Shown: positions 11,403-24,954, counted from the stretch's first letter. The stretch: 64,000 nt of DNA from Cladocopium goreaui (GCA_947184155.2 CAMXCT020006576.1:256001-320000), one strand, 5' to 3'. Program-made: numbers and translations. Notes: generated by a model from the letters alone, not told the origin.

Positions 11403-14068
11403 GTGGGGGTTGGGGGTGGAGGGAGGGGATCAAAATGATCAACTTCTGAAAATGGATGGTTTATAATTATAATGGTGTCATATGGTTTGATAGTGATGTT
11501 TAGTGATATCAAAACAGCGATAGTATTCACACATATTTAGTAAAATGAAGTAAAATGTAGAAAGAAGAAGAAGAAGAAGAGACGAAAAAGGAGAAGAAGA
11601 AGAAGAAGAGACGAAAAAGGAGAAGAAGAAGAATGGCATTTTGCCATCGAAGCCACCGCCTATGAGTAATTATTGTTGATGTTTTCTCAATCCGTGGGGG
11701 ATTCGGATGCCACTTTTTGAACAGTCTTTTTTTGGGGAGACAGTGCCCACTTCAGTGATACCCATACCCATCACCAGCGTACCAGGGCTCAATACCAACA
11801 TGACCCGCAAGCGCCATGAAATTCGCTCGCGGAGGACCTTTGTGCATTTGGACCATTGACGACCCCCAAGCCTTGGGTGCTGATGCTGGCAGATGTTCTC
11901 TGCTGCAGGTGCCGGGTGGTGTTCTTGTTCATGGCTGGGATAGCCAAAGGGATGCGGAAGTTCACTGCAAATACCATTTAAAATGCGTATGCATGTTTAT
12001 CCTTGTTTTGAGCCGTGAAATTCCGAAGGGGAACAGACGTGACCAAAAAAATTGACAACTAGTGGATTGTCTTATTGAACTAGCCTGCTATGAGGTCCCC
12101 TTCTTGCCCGTGTTTGAGCCGCATTTCCACAGCAATTGGCAGCTGTCAACCAACGTGGATACAAGACTGAACTGCCACAGTCATGCCCAAAGTAGACTGT
12201 GGACACAAATATGTATGTGTACATGTGAATGTACACATACCATCTATTTGCAAAAATGCCCAAAAAATGCTAGAGTCCTGCCATCCCCAAAATTATCATT
12301 TGTCCAAGTATTCACATGTGCGTTGCTTATGGATCTTTGTAATCAAGTATTCTTGAGCATGGTTGGGACTGCCTTGTGAGATGTGAAATCAGCTGGAACC
12401 ACTTGGTTGTATAGTCTCGTTCTTGTCGGATGTGGTTCTATGCTTTTGCTCTGTGGTGTACTCCTGGTTGCATCCCCATCTTTGGGTACGCTGCCTCCCA
12501 AGTCGTGATGATGGTGTGTGTGAATTGTTGGTGATATTTGTTAAGTATTGTTAAGTTATATCCCAAAAAAAGTGCCTTTTGCAGGTTGTATCATTGTATC
12601 ATGTTGTATCCATGTGTTGAATTTGAGAGTATCAAAGTATCCTATTGTTGCTGTATCTACTACTGATCCCGTTTGATCCCTCACTGCTTTGCAAAACCAC
12701 ACTCTTAGTGCGGATTCGGGTACGCTGGACACATGAGACTCAATGGTTAGATTTTAAACTATGCCAGGATTTGGGTTTGTCTGAAAATATAGTACCCCAA
12801 AATTGTCCCTGTGAGATTGCCATATCTTAGCTATTTCTGGACAGACCCATTTCCATCATTTCCATCATTCATTGGTTACATCCGTGTTATTGCTGTTTCA
12901 ATTCCCTTATTTGGTGGTTAGAGTCCCTATGTTTGGACAAAAGAAAACATCATATCAAGTTGGCTATATAGTTATATCGCATCAAATATTCCCATATGAT
13001 AGTCCCATGTTATACCATTCTACCACCACCACCACCACCACCATAGTCAGGTGGGCCCGGGTGCAGATTGGTCTTTGGCCATGGCGTCGCGAGAGACGAG
13101 CAAGGCAGGACAGAGGGAAGTGCCCAGGGGTTCTCCATGGAAGGGGCGCTAGGGAACGATGGGTTTTAAGTTTTAAGGGGGATTTCACCAACAGAAATGG
13201 GAAGGGGGTATGGCATTTTAGGGTGATTTTAGCTGGGATATGGTGGGATAAATCATGATAATTCAACCAGTGGATCTATAGGGAAGAATTCATTTTTGGG
13301 GATGGGACCCCTTGAAGCAAATGCAAGAAATCGAGGTACAATGACATTTTACGGGGATTTTACATAGTTGGATATAACATGATATAACTGGATCAGATAT
13401 TTTTAAAAAAAAGAAATGATATTTGGATGTGTCCGATAAATGGGGTATAGCCATTCTGATGGTTAAAAAAAGATTTGTTACACCACTGTTTTGGGGGTAT
13501 CCAAATGTCGCACCGGTCGGTTCAAAAAAAAAATGTGTGGTTAAGGATGCAAACAATAAATTGATACAATCCTGATGGAAAACCCCCGTGTTTTGATGCT
13601 TACATCCTTGTAAATCATGTTGAATACGTTAGATCCACATATTTTTGGTGGTACCTGTCTTTTACTCACCCAATCAAGGTAGGTATTTCTGCAGCGCTCC
13701 GGCCCGGTTCGCCGTGGCGTGGCAGCCATAGCTATGTTGAAATATGTAAAATGACCAGTTGGTCAAACTCCCATTTTTTTTTGCATGAAATCAGCATGTT
13801 TAATCATGTTCAATTTAAGTAAATCATATTTTTAACATCTAACATCTATAAATCAGTCATTTTCCCTCTTCCCAGTAGGTTTCTATGTCCTTTCGAGGCT
13901 TGGAGCAAGACATGCACCAGAGACGAATAAAAAGGATTGAAAAGGAAGATATGGGTTTATCTCAAATATTGTATTATTGTATACTGATACCCCTATATTT
14001 GTGCCACTTTAATATGGAAAATGATGATGGTCCGTAAGCCAAAGAATCCACCACCTTGCCCCTCGCAG
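11403..14068 (+). other. VWA8 intron region without assigned exon
   Basis: It holds a GAA-rich duplicated tract at 11560-11632, a (CCA)n run near 13022-13042 and two GC-richer patches (about 11810-11950 and 13045-13150). The patches could hide exons, but I could not place them in the protein. No element ends recognised. Confidence 0.5.
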
Positions 14069-14151
14069 CGTTGCAGGGGCCGCCATTGAGTGTGTTGGTG
14101 AATGGTCGTCCACTACCGCTGGGCCGGCCGCAGTTGGCATGGATCCCTGCG
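14069..14151 (+). CDS. VWA8: candidate VWA8 exon
   Basis: After CCCTCGCAG a GC-rich open segment reads LQGPPLSVLVNGRPLPLGRP and QLAWIPA, ending GCG|GTGCTT. It is probably part of the poorly conserved central region of VWA8. The assignment is by order and composition. Confidence 0.45.
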
Positions 14152-14754
14152 GTGCTTCTGCAGCACTAGATCGATGTGGCTATGGTGGCTATGGCTCAAA
14201 TCCTTGTCACAAAAAACATGGATGGTATATCATAAATTATAGCAATAATGATTCAATAATGTATGAACGTATACGGATGGTATTAATCATGATGATATAC
14301 GTATAATTTAATGACCCCTTTGAAAAAGATAGTGAATGAAAATGACCAATTGTGTGGGTTCATAGGCTCCTGATGTTTGAGCCATGGTCATGTGTTTGAA
14401 GATAAATATAGTTTTGTATAGTTTTGTAACAATGTAGTGAGTATTGAGTATGCTTTTTCCTCACCCATCAAATGGGGATATAGTCGAGATATTTCAGAAG
14501 CTATGTATATACTGTGTATAGACATATAGATGTGAACTAAAAAAATGCATAAGTTCATCAGCAATAACGTTTTTGATGGTTGAGCCCTAAGAATATCGGT
14601 CAGTCATCAGAGATCGTTCCAGTTGTTCGAAGGCACATTGAACATATTTGATACGGGAAACCACAAACCAGTTTGTGCATGTCAAGCTCGTGGGGTTCCA
14701 TCACATGGCTCTTCAATTTAAACATGTGTTTTAGGGTACTACATGTTGTATTTA

Positions 14755-15130
14755 CACGTGTGCATATATATATATACATATATCTATATCTATATCTATC
14801 TATCTATCATTATCTATCTACATATATATATAATATATCATATATACATACATGTGTATATATATACAGAAGTATGATGCCTCCAGAGCATTGATTTCTT
14901 GCATACTCTTTCTTCTTTACATGTAAACATACATATTTAAGTATGTGTTATATTATATATATACATACGTGTTGTTTGCATGTTTGGCAAGATATGTATT
15001 GTGTGCATGGTTGTTTTTTTTTGCAAATATATGCATAGACATTCATGTGTATGTGTTTAATTGTACTTACAGTGTATATATATATACATATATATGTATA
15101 TATACATATATATATATATGAATATATGGA
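14755..15130. repeat. AT-rich simple repeats
   Basis: TATATATA/TATCTATC tracts at 14760-14870 and 15070-15130 with moderately AT-rich sequence between. Short ORFs across them are low-complexity. Confidence 0.85.
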
Positions 15131-15211
15131 TATACTCCTATGTACACACATTTTACCCATGTTGTATCCCTACGGTTCTGGGATAGGCTGAAACCACGGT
15201 CTGCTCCCCAG

Positions 15212-15275
15212 GCCGAAGCGTTGCTGTTGCATTCGCCTCTGGACCGCTGGGGCGTGGCTCTTCAGCCCATATCTG
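15212..15275 (+). CDS. VWA8: VWA8 exon (AEALLLHSPLDRWGVALQPI)
   Basis: The exon follows CTCCCCAG and ends TCTG|GCATTC (GC donor). The peptide AEALLLHSPLDRWGVALQPI resembles the VWA8 segment with LLLDTTGRALHRL. Confidence 0.6.
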
Positions 15276-15873
15276 GCATTCCCAGCGGATTTGATAATAT
15301 GGTGATAAACCCTTGGTCTAGACCGAATTGGAACTATATAAACCATAGCGGACAACAAATGGTTTCGTATGTTAAACGAATAAGATCAAGAAACACCATG
15401 GATATTTCCAGATGTGAGTTCCCTCTACCGAAGATTGACCTGTTCACCTCTGGAAGTATCCTTGATTATCGAGTCTAATGTTTCTTTACCCAGCTGACTC
15501 CGTCAAGAATGGTTTGATATAAATCCCGCGCCGAGTTGCCTGAAGTTTGAGTATTCCCAAGCTCATGGTTTATCATCATCTTCCTGTTCCTGAAATGGCC
15601 ATACATTTATGTGATTTTTGAGTGTACAACAACCGGCCAGCTTTCAAATCATCAGAAAACCCATAAAAGCGGCTTGATCCAAGCCAAAATCCACAATACG
15701 GGAGCTACAAATGATTCCAAGTGGCGGTGCATTGCGGATACGTTTCCCATGATGAAATTTCTACGACCCAGACTTGCTCCATTCATCATTGAGCACTGTA
15801 CCCTCCTGTAACATAGATGTGCAAAACTCACCATTCATAGATTTCCTAGGGAAACCATCGGTTTTCCACATCC

Positions 15874-15981
15874 ATCTGGTTGGTGGTTTGGAACATGTTT
15901 TATGTCTTTCCATATATTGGGAATGTCATCATCCCAACGGATTAATATTTGTCAGAGGGGTAGGTCAACCGCGAACCAGCT
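15874..15981. mobile_element. MITE-like element, family B
   Basis: Ends ATCTGGTTGGTGGTTTGG and CAACCGCGAACCAGCT, 108 bases. It ends 26 bases before the acceptor of the exon at 16007. A family A left end (TACCCTCCTGTAA) lies just upstream at 15798, so the two families are stacked. Confidence 0.82.
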
Positions 15982-16006
15982 ATGTTTCCAATGTGTTTTT
16001 CCGCAG

Positions 16007-16139
16007 GACGCCATGGCACCTCAGCTGTTGCTTCAGCGCCCCTCGGACCCTTCGGGCGCCACAGCGCGCGCGTTGCATCTGCCCGCGCTGCAGCCACGTG
16101 GCGCGGCGGCGCATCGCCTGCGACCATCTGCCGAGGAAG
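16007..16139 (+). CDS. VWA8: probable VWA8 exon
   Basis: After TTTTCCGCAG the frame reads DAMAPQLLLQRPSDPSGATA and continues open to RLRPSAEE with a GC donor (GAAG|GCCACT). The acceptor lies only 26 bases after the end of an inverted-repeat element. The family position is inferred from order. Confidence 0.5.
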
Positions 16140-16334
16140 GCCACTGGACTAGGGAGGGGGTACCACCAATAGTGGAATGGTGCTTAATGGTGGTTAATGG
16201 TGGTTAAAAACAGTCAATAATAGTTAATCATGAGTTCCAATGGTTTTAGTGGAAAATCATTCAAAACATCATGATTAATAATGGGTAAATAATGGGTGAA
16301 TAGTGGTGAATAATGGTGAATTGAATACTTAATG

Positions 16335-16452
16335 ATTTACCTTTGATAATCAAACGTGGCAATTGAAAATCCCTTCGAGAAGAAGGTTTAATAGCTGGGT
16401 AAACAATTAAAAAATTGTGGATTTTCCATTGCTTGTTTGATTACCAGCTGAT
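16335..16452. mobile_element. MITE-like element, family D
   Basis: Inverted ends around TTGATAATCAAACGTGGCA and GCTTGTTTGATTACCAGC, with GAAAATCC / GGATTTTCC inside. Single ends of the same kind occur near 3738 and 9755. Confidence 0.7.
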
Positions 16453-17394
16453 AATTTGCAACTAAAATGGTATGCCTCCCCCAATTAAACGGGCTTAAGA
16501 ATATTAATGATCTGGGATTGACAGGAATGGTGATACATATACATATATACATATATATATATACACACAGAAATCATTGATTATTGATGTTTTAAATTGG
16601 CTATATCCTGGCTTATGCTTTAGCAGCCCGTTTCCTTTTTTTCCCACCAACGGTGATATGTTTCAACCAGCTGTATCTCAGTGGCAAATTGACCGACAGA
16701 CTGGAGATGGGTAACATGTGCATTTATGATGTGAAGCTGTCACACCAGCTGATACATACGAAGCAAACCCATTCATTTAATGAGGCATGTATTTTGGTAG
16801 GTCTTAGGTAGGTTTTCGGTATAAATGAGGACGCGACAAACAAAGCGATGGTTTTGAAACCAGCCATTAACAAAGAATGCAGCGCAAAAAACAAGCACTA
16901 GCGGGAAGACAAACACCAAAATCCAGAAGTGCAAAGACCCTTTTCACTGGCTAAAGAAGCAAAAACGTATCTGTATGTATCTGTATATTGTGTGTATTGC
17001 TGTGTCTTCTTGACATTTCTTCACCTGATATTGTAACTGCATACATATAATTCTAGTCAACATATTTGTGCGATTGGATCGGATTTAGGTGTACGCTTGT
17101 TTCTTACGTGTAGCTATGTGTTGTTCCAAATACATTTATATAATTTATATATAGGTACTTGTGTGGTCAGTCTATATAACTTCTCAATGCCTTTCATCTT
17201 CTCATTTTATTCAATATAGGTCATGGTATCAATTTCTTTTTATTTTCCATTATCTTTGTGTCTTTGTGCATTGTGCATAAAGTGTATCTTGACATATTGC
17301 ATGGTTCAGTGCATGCATGTTTGAGACATACATACTTTTTTTACAATTATATGAAGATATACATATATATATATACATATTCATATTATATTCA

Positions 17395-17720
17395 CTAATG
17401 TAGTGTATGTAATGTAATGGAATGTAATGTAATGGAATCTAATGTAATGTAATGTATGCATGCATGCATTTATGTATGTAAATGGTGTACATGTTCGAGT
17501 ATCATTCATTTTCCAGAAAATGAAATGTCTCGTTCGTGATGGAACTGTTCCTTGCGTACACAGATATCTTTGTTTCGCGGCATAGTTTCTCTTTTCTATG
17601 TATGCGCAGGTTTATTGGTAGGTGTGTCCATATATATATGTATTGATTGATTTGATTTGATTTGTTTTGATTTGATTTGCTTTGATTTGATTTGCTTTGA
17701 TTGATTGATTGATTGACTGT
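17395..17720. repeat. pentamer and hexamer tandem tracts
   Basis: TAATG-type repeats (about 17400-17460) and TTTGA/TTGAT repeats (17641-17716). Similar TAATG repeats recur at 17770-17815 and 51.7-52.2 kb. Confidence 0.88.
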
Positions 17721-18172
17721 ATGTTTATGTACATACTTATGTATGTAAGTATGTATATGGATATGCAAATGTAATGTAATGCGATGCGATGAACTGTACT
17801 GTAATGTAATGTATGTATGTATACGTTTCCATGTTTCTTACTGTGTGCGATGTCCGCGTTCTATTTTGTATGTTTGCTTCGTTTTTCCGGAATTTATGTT
17901 CTGGATATGTAGATATAAATGACCATTATGTATTTTAAACTTATATTGTTGAGGTATCAACAATGGCCCCATTTGGGCTCTCCTGTGAGGCTTCGTTTTG
18001 GTGCCCCATGGCTGGGAGCCTGGATACCAATCGGAGCCGGCTTCCAACAGTGGCATGTTGGATTTGACGCCAAGCCTCAATGAAGGTGGGCGGAGTAAGG
18101 TGATGGCTGGGGAAGGGGTATTGTGAGCAGAAAGATGAGGACAGTAAACATTGAAAAATTAATTTAATGGGT

Positions 18173-18257
18173 ATCTGGTTGGTGGTTGGAGCATGACTTT
18201 TATTTTTCTATATATTGGGAATGTCATAATCCCAATTGACTTTCATATTTTTCAGGT
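18173..18257. mobile_element. MITE-like element, family B, right end lost
   Basis: Left end ATCTGGTTGGTGGTTGGAGC and family interior to TTTTCAGG. The right terminal repeat is missing. Confidence 0.65.
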
Positions 18258-18707
18258 ATACTATTATTCATGAATTCTCCAAAAACACAAACCAAATATT
18301 CCATGAGGTATGGTCGTTCACGGGCTGACCTCACCCATGATGGTCAATAAGGGCAACCATCCCAGAAATTGGTTTCCATTTCGAAATGCAATCCACTGGG
18401 ATTTGAGTTGTCACAAGTTGGGAAATTTGGACACGGCCAACGCTGTTTTTGACCTAATGTTGGATGCTGATTAATGTGTGCACCCCCTTCCCCCAAACAA
18501 TTGAAGGGCAGTGAGTACACGAACAATTCCGAGGAACATGGTCTGGGAAGAAGGTCATGAAGCTAAATAAGGGTTTTGAATCATTCGAAATTACGTTTAC
18601 TTCATTTTCACGTATCTCTAGAGAAGGATTTGACATAATTTGAACAAACTGTCAATTCATGTTCCTTTGTTGAGTTCATGGGCGATGGGATCTTCGAGGA
18701 GTAGATT

Positions 18708-19365
18708 TTGTTAACATTGGATCATTTTGTTCTTCTCTCCTGCGTTTCCCATCCTTTGTTTTTTATTTTGTGTATGGTTCCCCTTATTTTTTGTTTTCTT
18801 GTTTTTCCTTTTTTTGATTTGTATGGTCCTTTTTTGTTCGTTTGTTGTGTTTGTTCGTTTATTTGTCTTGTTTTTTGCACTTCATCTTGTCTTTTTTTGC
18901 GTTTATTCCATGTATTTCCTTTCTTCTTTTTTCGTTTCTTTCTGCTTTCTTCTTTGGGAGCCTTGGCATTCTTTTCACAAAAAAATGCGTTGGTGAAAGT
19001 CCCTGTTTGATTCTTCTCCTCTTTGGGTTGGTCAAGTGCCGTTTTGGTTGTGTCGTTGAAATGTGCGATGTTGGTAGATTTGGTTTCTTCCTATTGCAGC
19101 AAACATGTTGGTTGATCAGATGTTCATCCAGATATTCAGAAATCTTGTTGATCAAATCGCTGATTGAATCCCTCATATTGGTGGTAAAAACACTTTCGTT
19201 CTTTTACTGCAATATGTCCAGGGTTTTGTTCCCCACCTGCCAGGTGAGGGTTGTTAGATTTTATCAGAGTTGTTCTTCTCCTCCTCCTCCTCCTCCTTCT
19301 TCTCCTCCTCCTTCTTCTCCTCCTCCTCGTTCTCCTCCACCACCTCTGCCTCCACTTCCATGTCC
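18708..19365. repeat. polypyrimidine-rich tract
   Basis: The + strand is strongly T/C-rich from 18708 to 18960 (TTTTGTTTTC-like), and again from 19262 to 19365 as a CTC/CTT tract. Long open frames here (poly-Leu, poly-Phe, poly-Pro or, on the minus strand, poly-Arg/Gly) follow from the strand bias. Confidence 0.85.
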
Positions 19366-19428
19366 ACTTCCGCCTTGCCAACTCTTCGCCAAGCTCTTCG
19401 CCAACTTCCGCACGCAGTGGCCACTGCT

Positions 19429-19726
19429 GGACCTCAACTGCAAGGGTCTGAGCGCACTGGGCACCGCTGGACCTCAACCTGGGACCTTCCGAGCTCAGTG
19501 AGCACCGCGGGACCTCCACCTGGGACCCTCCGAGCTCAGTGAGCACGGCTGGACCTCAACCTGGGACCCTCCGAGCGCAGTGAGCACCGCTGGACCTCCA
19601 CCTGGGACTCTCCGAGCTCAGTGAGCACGGCTGGACCTCAACCTGGGACCCTCCGAGCGCAGTGAGCACCGCTGGACCTCAACCTGGGACCCTCCGAGCT
19701 CAGTGAGCACCGCTGGACCTCAACAG
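19429..19726. repeat. 41-bp minisatellite, about 7 copies
   Basis: A tandem unit beginning GGACCTCAACCTGGGACC and containing GAGCTCAGTGAGCACCGC. Copies alternate between GAGCTCAG and GAGCGCAG. The unit length is not a multiple of 3. Confidence 0.93.
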
Positions 19727-20126
19727 CCAGATAGAATGCCAGAAGGTATGCCAGATAGAACGCCAGATGGCATGTCAGATAGAATACCAGAAGATATGCC
19801 AGATAAAGTGCCAGAATGTTTGCCAGATAGAATGCCAGAAGATATGCCAGATAGAATGCCAGAAGGTATGCCAGATAGAATGTCAGATAGAATGCCAGAA
19901 GGTATGCCAGATAAAGTGCCAGAATGTTTGCCAGAGCGAACGCCAGAAGATTTGCCAGATAGAATGCCAGATAGAATGCCAGAAGATATGCCAGAAGATA
20001 TGCCAGGTAGAATGCCAGAAGATATGCCAGATAGAATGCCAGAAAGTATGTCAGATAGAATGTCAGAAGATATGCCAGATAAAATGCCAGAAGATATGTC
20101 AGATAGAACGCCAGAAGATTTGCCAG
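19727..20126. repeat. 12-bp minisatellite, about 33 copies
   Basis: Units such as CCAGATAGAATG and CCAGAAGATATG in tandem for 400 bases, directly after the 41-bp array. Because the unit is 12 bases without stops, several frames on both strands stay open (MPDRMPED repeats on +). Confidence 0.95.
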
Positions 20127-20476
20127 TAACAAAACGTATAGATGTCATGGTGGGGATAACTCGAAGTAAAGTATTTTTTATCGGATTTACTATGCCACAG
20201 CCCACCATTGTTCTTTTGTCATGGTTGAAATCCCACGTTTATTGGTAACATCATGTTGAATCCCCGATTTTCAGATTAAATTCGTTTGGGTTTGTCTGAT
20301 GATTCCCCAAAATCCAGTTGATCCTCCGTTTTCCCTATGATTTCCATTGGTTTATCAATGACTTTCCTCATTTTTCCCTATGATTTCATGACATTTTCAT
20401 GGCATTTTCATGGCATTTCCCACGCCAGGTCCAAGGGGTTCAAGTCCCTTGGGCGCCACGTTCACGGCGTTCACAG

Positions 20477-20550
20477 CCATGTCTTCGCTGCTGTTCTTCC
20501 AGCCGAGCCTGTGGCGGGTGGTGCAGCTGGATCTGATTCGAAGCTCGGAG
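20477..20550 (+). CDS. VWA8: probable VWA8 exon
   Basis: After GTTCACAG the frame reads MSSLLFFQPSLWRVVQLDLI and RSSE. This could be the hydrophobic strand region of central VWA8 (WLLVE-like). The 3' edge is approximate. Confidence 0.45.
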
Positions 20551-23500
20551 AAAATCCAAAAGGGTTGCGAAATCCTGCACCAATTTGGGATGGTTGAAAG
20601 GATGGTTGAATAATGGTTAACCTATTAATGATTAATAACCATTATAAACCATTAATAACCATTATAAACCATTGTAAACCATTAATAACCATTAATAACT
20701 TATGAATAATATTGAATAATGGCATGTTTGCCAGCGTTTTCAACTGGTGCAGGATTTCGCAACCATTCACAGTATGTTTGAACAAGGGAACATATATGTC
20801 CCTAGTTCTTGGCTGATTGTTCATATGAACAATAGTTAATGCTTGAATGTTAATATAGGACTTGCGGTCAACCATGAATATGAACTAAATATGGAAAATA
20901 TGATCAGCTAACCCACATGAGGGAAAGATAATCCTGATAGGCGAACAATCAACCATATTCAACTATGAACATTATTCGGTCAACCAAAAAAACATAACAT
21001 GTGGGTTCGTTGAAAAACACTATAGGCAAATAACCAACTATAGTTGGGTGTTGAAAGGAAATTGACAAATAATAAGAAATTTTTCGGTACTGAAGCAACT
21101 AGGGGGATTTAACCAACTATGTTGACCAACAGAGAGTAGAGAATTAACCAACCAACAATGGGGATTTAACATGATTTAAGCAACATTAACCAACTCTAAC
21201 GGGGGCACTTTATTGGATACAACGGGTATCTAACCAATAATGAATAATAATGATTTGGCTGAGCTCAACTATAATTCAACCCAATTTGGGATGCGATCCC
21301 AGCTGATTATTATATTTCAGGGGTTGGAACCACCAACCAGTCATGGGACGCACTTCCAGGTGATACTAATTGGGCAAACCTTGGGGTAGTGCTAATAGCA
21401 CGGTATATTTGGGATTACTTTGGTGATATGACTTGAAAGAATGAAAGAATATGTGGTGATATAATGGTGATCAAGAAGCTTTTCAATAGCTATTATGCGA
21501 TACTAGCAGGCACTTGATATTACAGGACATTAGTAGTCAAATTATACGGATGTAGTGGGATATAATCGATCAAAAAATATGTATGCATATATATATATAT
21601 GATTATATGTATGTATGTGTATATTTATATATATATATGTACCTCTGTATACACATATACATGTTTGTAGATGGAAAAGCGGACATGCTGGGATGTTTTT
21701 AGTGGGACAATAAATTCATATGGTTGATATCAACCAGCCATTCCATAGATGATGGGATTATATTTTTTTATGGGAACCCTCAGGAGAGCAAACCCGAGAA
21801 GTTCAGATCGAACATTTGCTCCCAGCAGCTTTGAGACAGCGACTGGGCGGACGACTTGCATCCCTGAAGTGTTCATAAATCGGTAGATTTTTAGTTACAC
21901 TTCAGGGATGTTCTTAAGAAGGGAATACTAACACTATCTGGTTGGTGGTTTGGAACAGTTTTTATTTTCCCCAATAGTTGGGATGATGATCCAATCTGAC
22001 TTTCATATTTTTCAAGATGGTTATTGCACCAGCAACCAGCTATGATGGTTTCACCAACCAGTGTTCTTTGTTGCTCAGGGATGAGGCTTTAGCGAAGTCC
22101 GGAGATATTGGTAGCGTGAGTGGCACGGATGTGCTTGACGATTTGTGCATACAGTATTTGTGCTATATGAAGGTTTCCATAAATGGGGTACCCAAAAATA
22201 GATGGTTTATAAGGGACACTCCTTCTGAAATGGATGATTCGGGGGTACCCTTATTTTAGGAAACCCCCATATATACAATAATACATAGTTGGATATAATG
22301 ATATATTTGGTGAATTGTCCACCTCTGCGCATGGCGCACTGTAATTCGTCGTGGTGCTTCGAGGATCACAAACCAACATGATTCCAGCTGCCTAGTGTTT
22401 GACAAAACCATTGATTTCAGAACTTCATGTATCTCCATAGGATGAGGCAGTCACAAGCTTCACTTCCGACCCATGACTTGAAGGCGGTTTCATGCCCTGA
22501 CCCATTAGCAGTGGGACTGTTCTTGGCCAGGCACTGGCAAACAGCAACTGAGTTTCCAGTAGCTCGGCACAGCGCCCAAAGATTCTCTGAGGATGATCCA
22601 GCTCTGGACCAGTTGGTTTTCGTGGCTTAACCATGCTTAACCACCAGGTCCTAGGTTCGTTACTGCATTTGCCCATATGATGTTGTTAAAACAATGCCAT
22701 GTTTACCACCGATTTTCCTGGGAATGGTAAGTTTATAGCACCCATAAATTTATGGTGATGACTGGGGGATGGTTTATGATTGTTTTAACCACAGTACTGC
22801 AATTCCTATACAACTGCTGATCCATCTTTGATATATGTTGATCATCTGTCACTGGTGAAATGCATGGCAATGGAAAATATGTTCTTCAAGGATGATGTTC
22901 TAAACAAAGTTTGGGATTGTTCATTACCATTACAACCAGAGGGTAGCTCTCTTGTATAGCCATTCTTTGCTGGCAGTATCCCTTTTTAATTAACTGGTGT
23001 TGTGGGTTAACTCCCTATTCTCCTTTTTACCTATACTCATTGATGATATCTTGAAATGTGCGTTTTTTTCAGAAGTGCGTGAAGCTGAAAATTAGAGGCA
23101 AGCCTCATATTTCCCAGTGAAAGAAGATGGCGCCCTGACAATTTCAGCCACGGAGTCGGTCATTGATAGCGTCTCCAACTCAGATTGTGGTCTCAGCAAC
23201 TGCCACGAGTACCTTGGGAGTTGAGATGCTGCTGGGTGTTCCACAAAGCACCTGGGCCTGGAACAATGTCTGAAGTGAAGGCCACACTTTATCCGATGGA
23301 AATATGGAAGTTATTGACAAAAAGAAAATCAGCCAACAAACATTTTGAGTCATTTTGAGTTCCTCAGTCTCGAAATTATGTACCCGCAAACCGATCGGTG
23401 TTGTGGAAATGTTTGGTTCCACAGATCCGTAGCATGACCAGAGGTCACTTGCAAAGCTCGCTTTACCTCCAGCAACTGCGACTGTTGGTTCCCTCTGGTG

Positions 23501-24898
23501 TCCTGACCTCCCTTTCGAAATCTACAGGGAAAATCATCTACAGTAGATTAACCCGCAAAAAGATAGAAAAGTAAAATCCTATTGAAATAGTATTTGATGA
23601 CTTTTCTATCTTATTGAGGCTTACAAAAAAAAGACCGTGTCTTTTCCAATCTGCCTGAGTTTACCACAGGCCACCGACGTCAAATGGCGCAGCGCCAGGC
23701 AGAACTGCTACGGCCCAGACATTTTTGAGTCTCTTCTTCCCGGCCGGTGATCCACAACAGGCGCCCCGGATGGGTCTGGTGGATCAACCATCGGTTTTTT
23801 TGAAACACGCCAGGGGCGGAGCCCCAAACCATAAATGCCATACACCATTAAAGAAAAGAACCTAAGATTTGGATCTTGTGGCCTTGCCAAATTGAGAGAT
23901 TTTGTTTGGGTTTAGCACATGAAGTCATCTTGGGGAGTTTAAGCTTCACCTTAAGATGTTTTTTTGGGAGATTTTTTGAAACGGGCCGCGGAGGTGTTCA
24001 ATTTTGACATTTCACCAGCCCGGTGAATGCGACCAAAAGCGTTGCCTTGAACGTTCAAGGCAACGCCGCGAGCACGTTTGGTGGAATCCCATCCGCGGCA
24101 GAGTGCTGCAGGCCATGGGCGATGGAATTGGGGAAATGATAGCTACATACCAATGTTTAGGAGAGACATGATGATTAGCCGTTGATGCATGGTTTTGGGG
24201 TGTCGCCCAGTTTTCAGACCAACCCATGTGGTGAGAGGAGAAAAAAACTGAATGTTTAAAACAGTTTTTTTATATCCCTTACTCAGCCCATTTCCACATG
24301 ATTTTCCCAGTAAGTTTCTGGTCCATTTTCTCACCAGGCGGAGTTTTGCCCATTGGTCTTCCAGGAGGCCCCACCGCAGGCGCGATAATGTGGAGAGTTG
24401 CACCAAGGGGCTTGGGAGAAGACCCAAAAACTGCGGGTTTAACCATGAAAAATTGAGATGTCACCAGTTGAAGTGTGGAGTTCACCTTTGTACCCAAAAA
24501 AAGGAGTGAACCCACAGAATCCACAGAGAATGGAGAGTTTACCAAGTGGAATTGTAAGTTTGGCCAGGAAATATGCAGGTGTTGCAATTGAGAAGACTTG
24601 GGAATAGACCCCACAAGATGGAACAAACCTGGAAAGACATGTATCAATGTATCCATCGATATCCACTGCCAACGAATGTGAGAAATAGAATGGGCAATCA
24701 GAAAGGTAAAGACGTATCATGGGCATGTCCAGAAACTGATAGATTCGTCACACCTCTGGGGAAAATGCCATACTAAATCACCATGTTCCCCATGTTAAGA
24801 TAGGTATTTTTCTGGAAAAATGTCATATTTCACCAATGGGGGCAATCACCCCAGGGAAAATCACCGTTTCTCGGTGGCTTCATCTCCGTTCTTTCGAG
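20551..24898 (+). other. VWA8 intron region, mostly repeats
   Basis: It contains TAACCATTA-type repeats (20620-20710), AT tracts (21580-21640), a family B element (21936-22041), a family C piece (22187-22267) and a lone family A right end near 22936. GC-richer patches near 22430-22640 and 23660-23730 could be exons, but neither strand gives a convincing match. Confidence 0.5.
21936..22041. mobile_element. MITE-like element, family B
   Basis: Ends ATCTGGTTGGTGGTTTGGAA and CACCAGCAACCAGCT, with family interior TTTCATATTTTTCAAGA. Confidence 0.8.
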
Positions 24899-24954
24899 GC
24901 ATCACGGCTGTGCCTTTTGGCAGCGAAGGCTCCATGACCTTTGCCGGAGACGAG
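24899..24954 (+). CDS. VWA8: candidate VWA8 exon
   Basis: After TCTTTCGAG the frame reads GITAVPFGSEGSMTFAGDE with a GC donor (GAG|GCGGAA). The segment is a GC-rich island between AT-rich flanks. Confidence 0.42.

Noticed and set aside
14178-14200. TGGCTATGGCTCAAAT as another leader relict
   Set aside because: It lacks the CCATTTTGG core; the similarity is limited to GGCTCAA.
18842-19546. 219-codon + ORF and 136-codon - ORF
   Set aside because: They lie on a polypyrimidine tract and the 41-bp repeat; poly-Leu/Pro or poly-Arg composition follows from strand bias.
19638-20248. Long ORFs of 162-181 codons on both strands
   Set aside because: They are products of a stop-free 12-bp repeat, open in several frames; no independent coding signal.
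22108-22130. Possible extra copy of the 19-bp motif (GGTAGCGTGAGTGGCACGGA)
   Set aside because: It differs in the core and spacing and lies in a VWA8 intron; probably chance.
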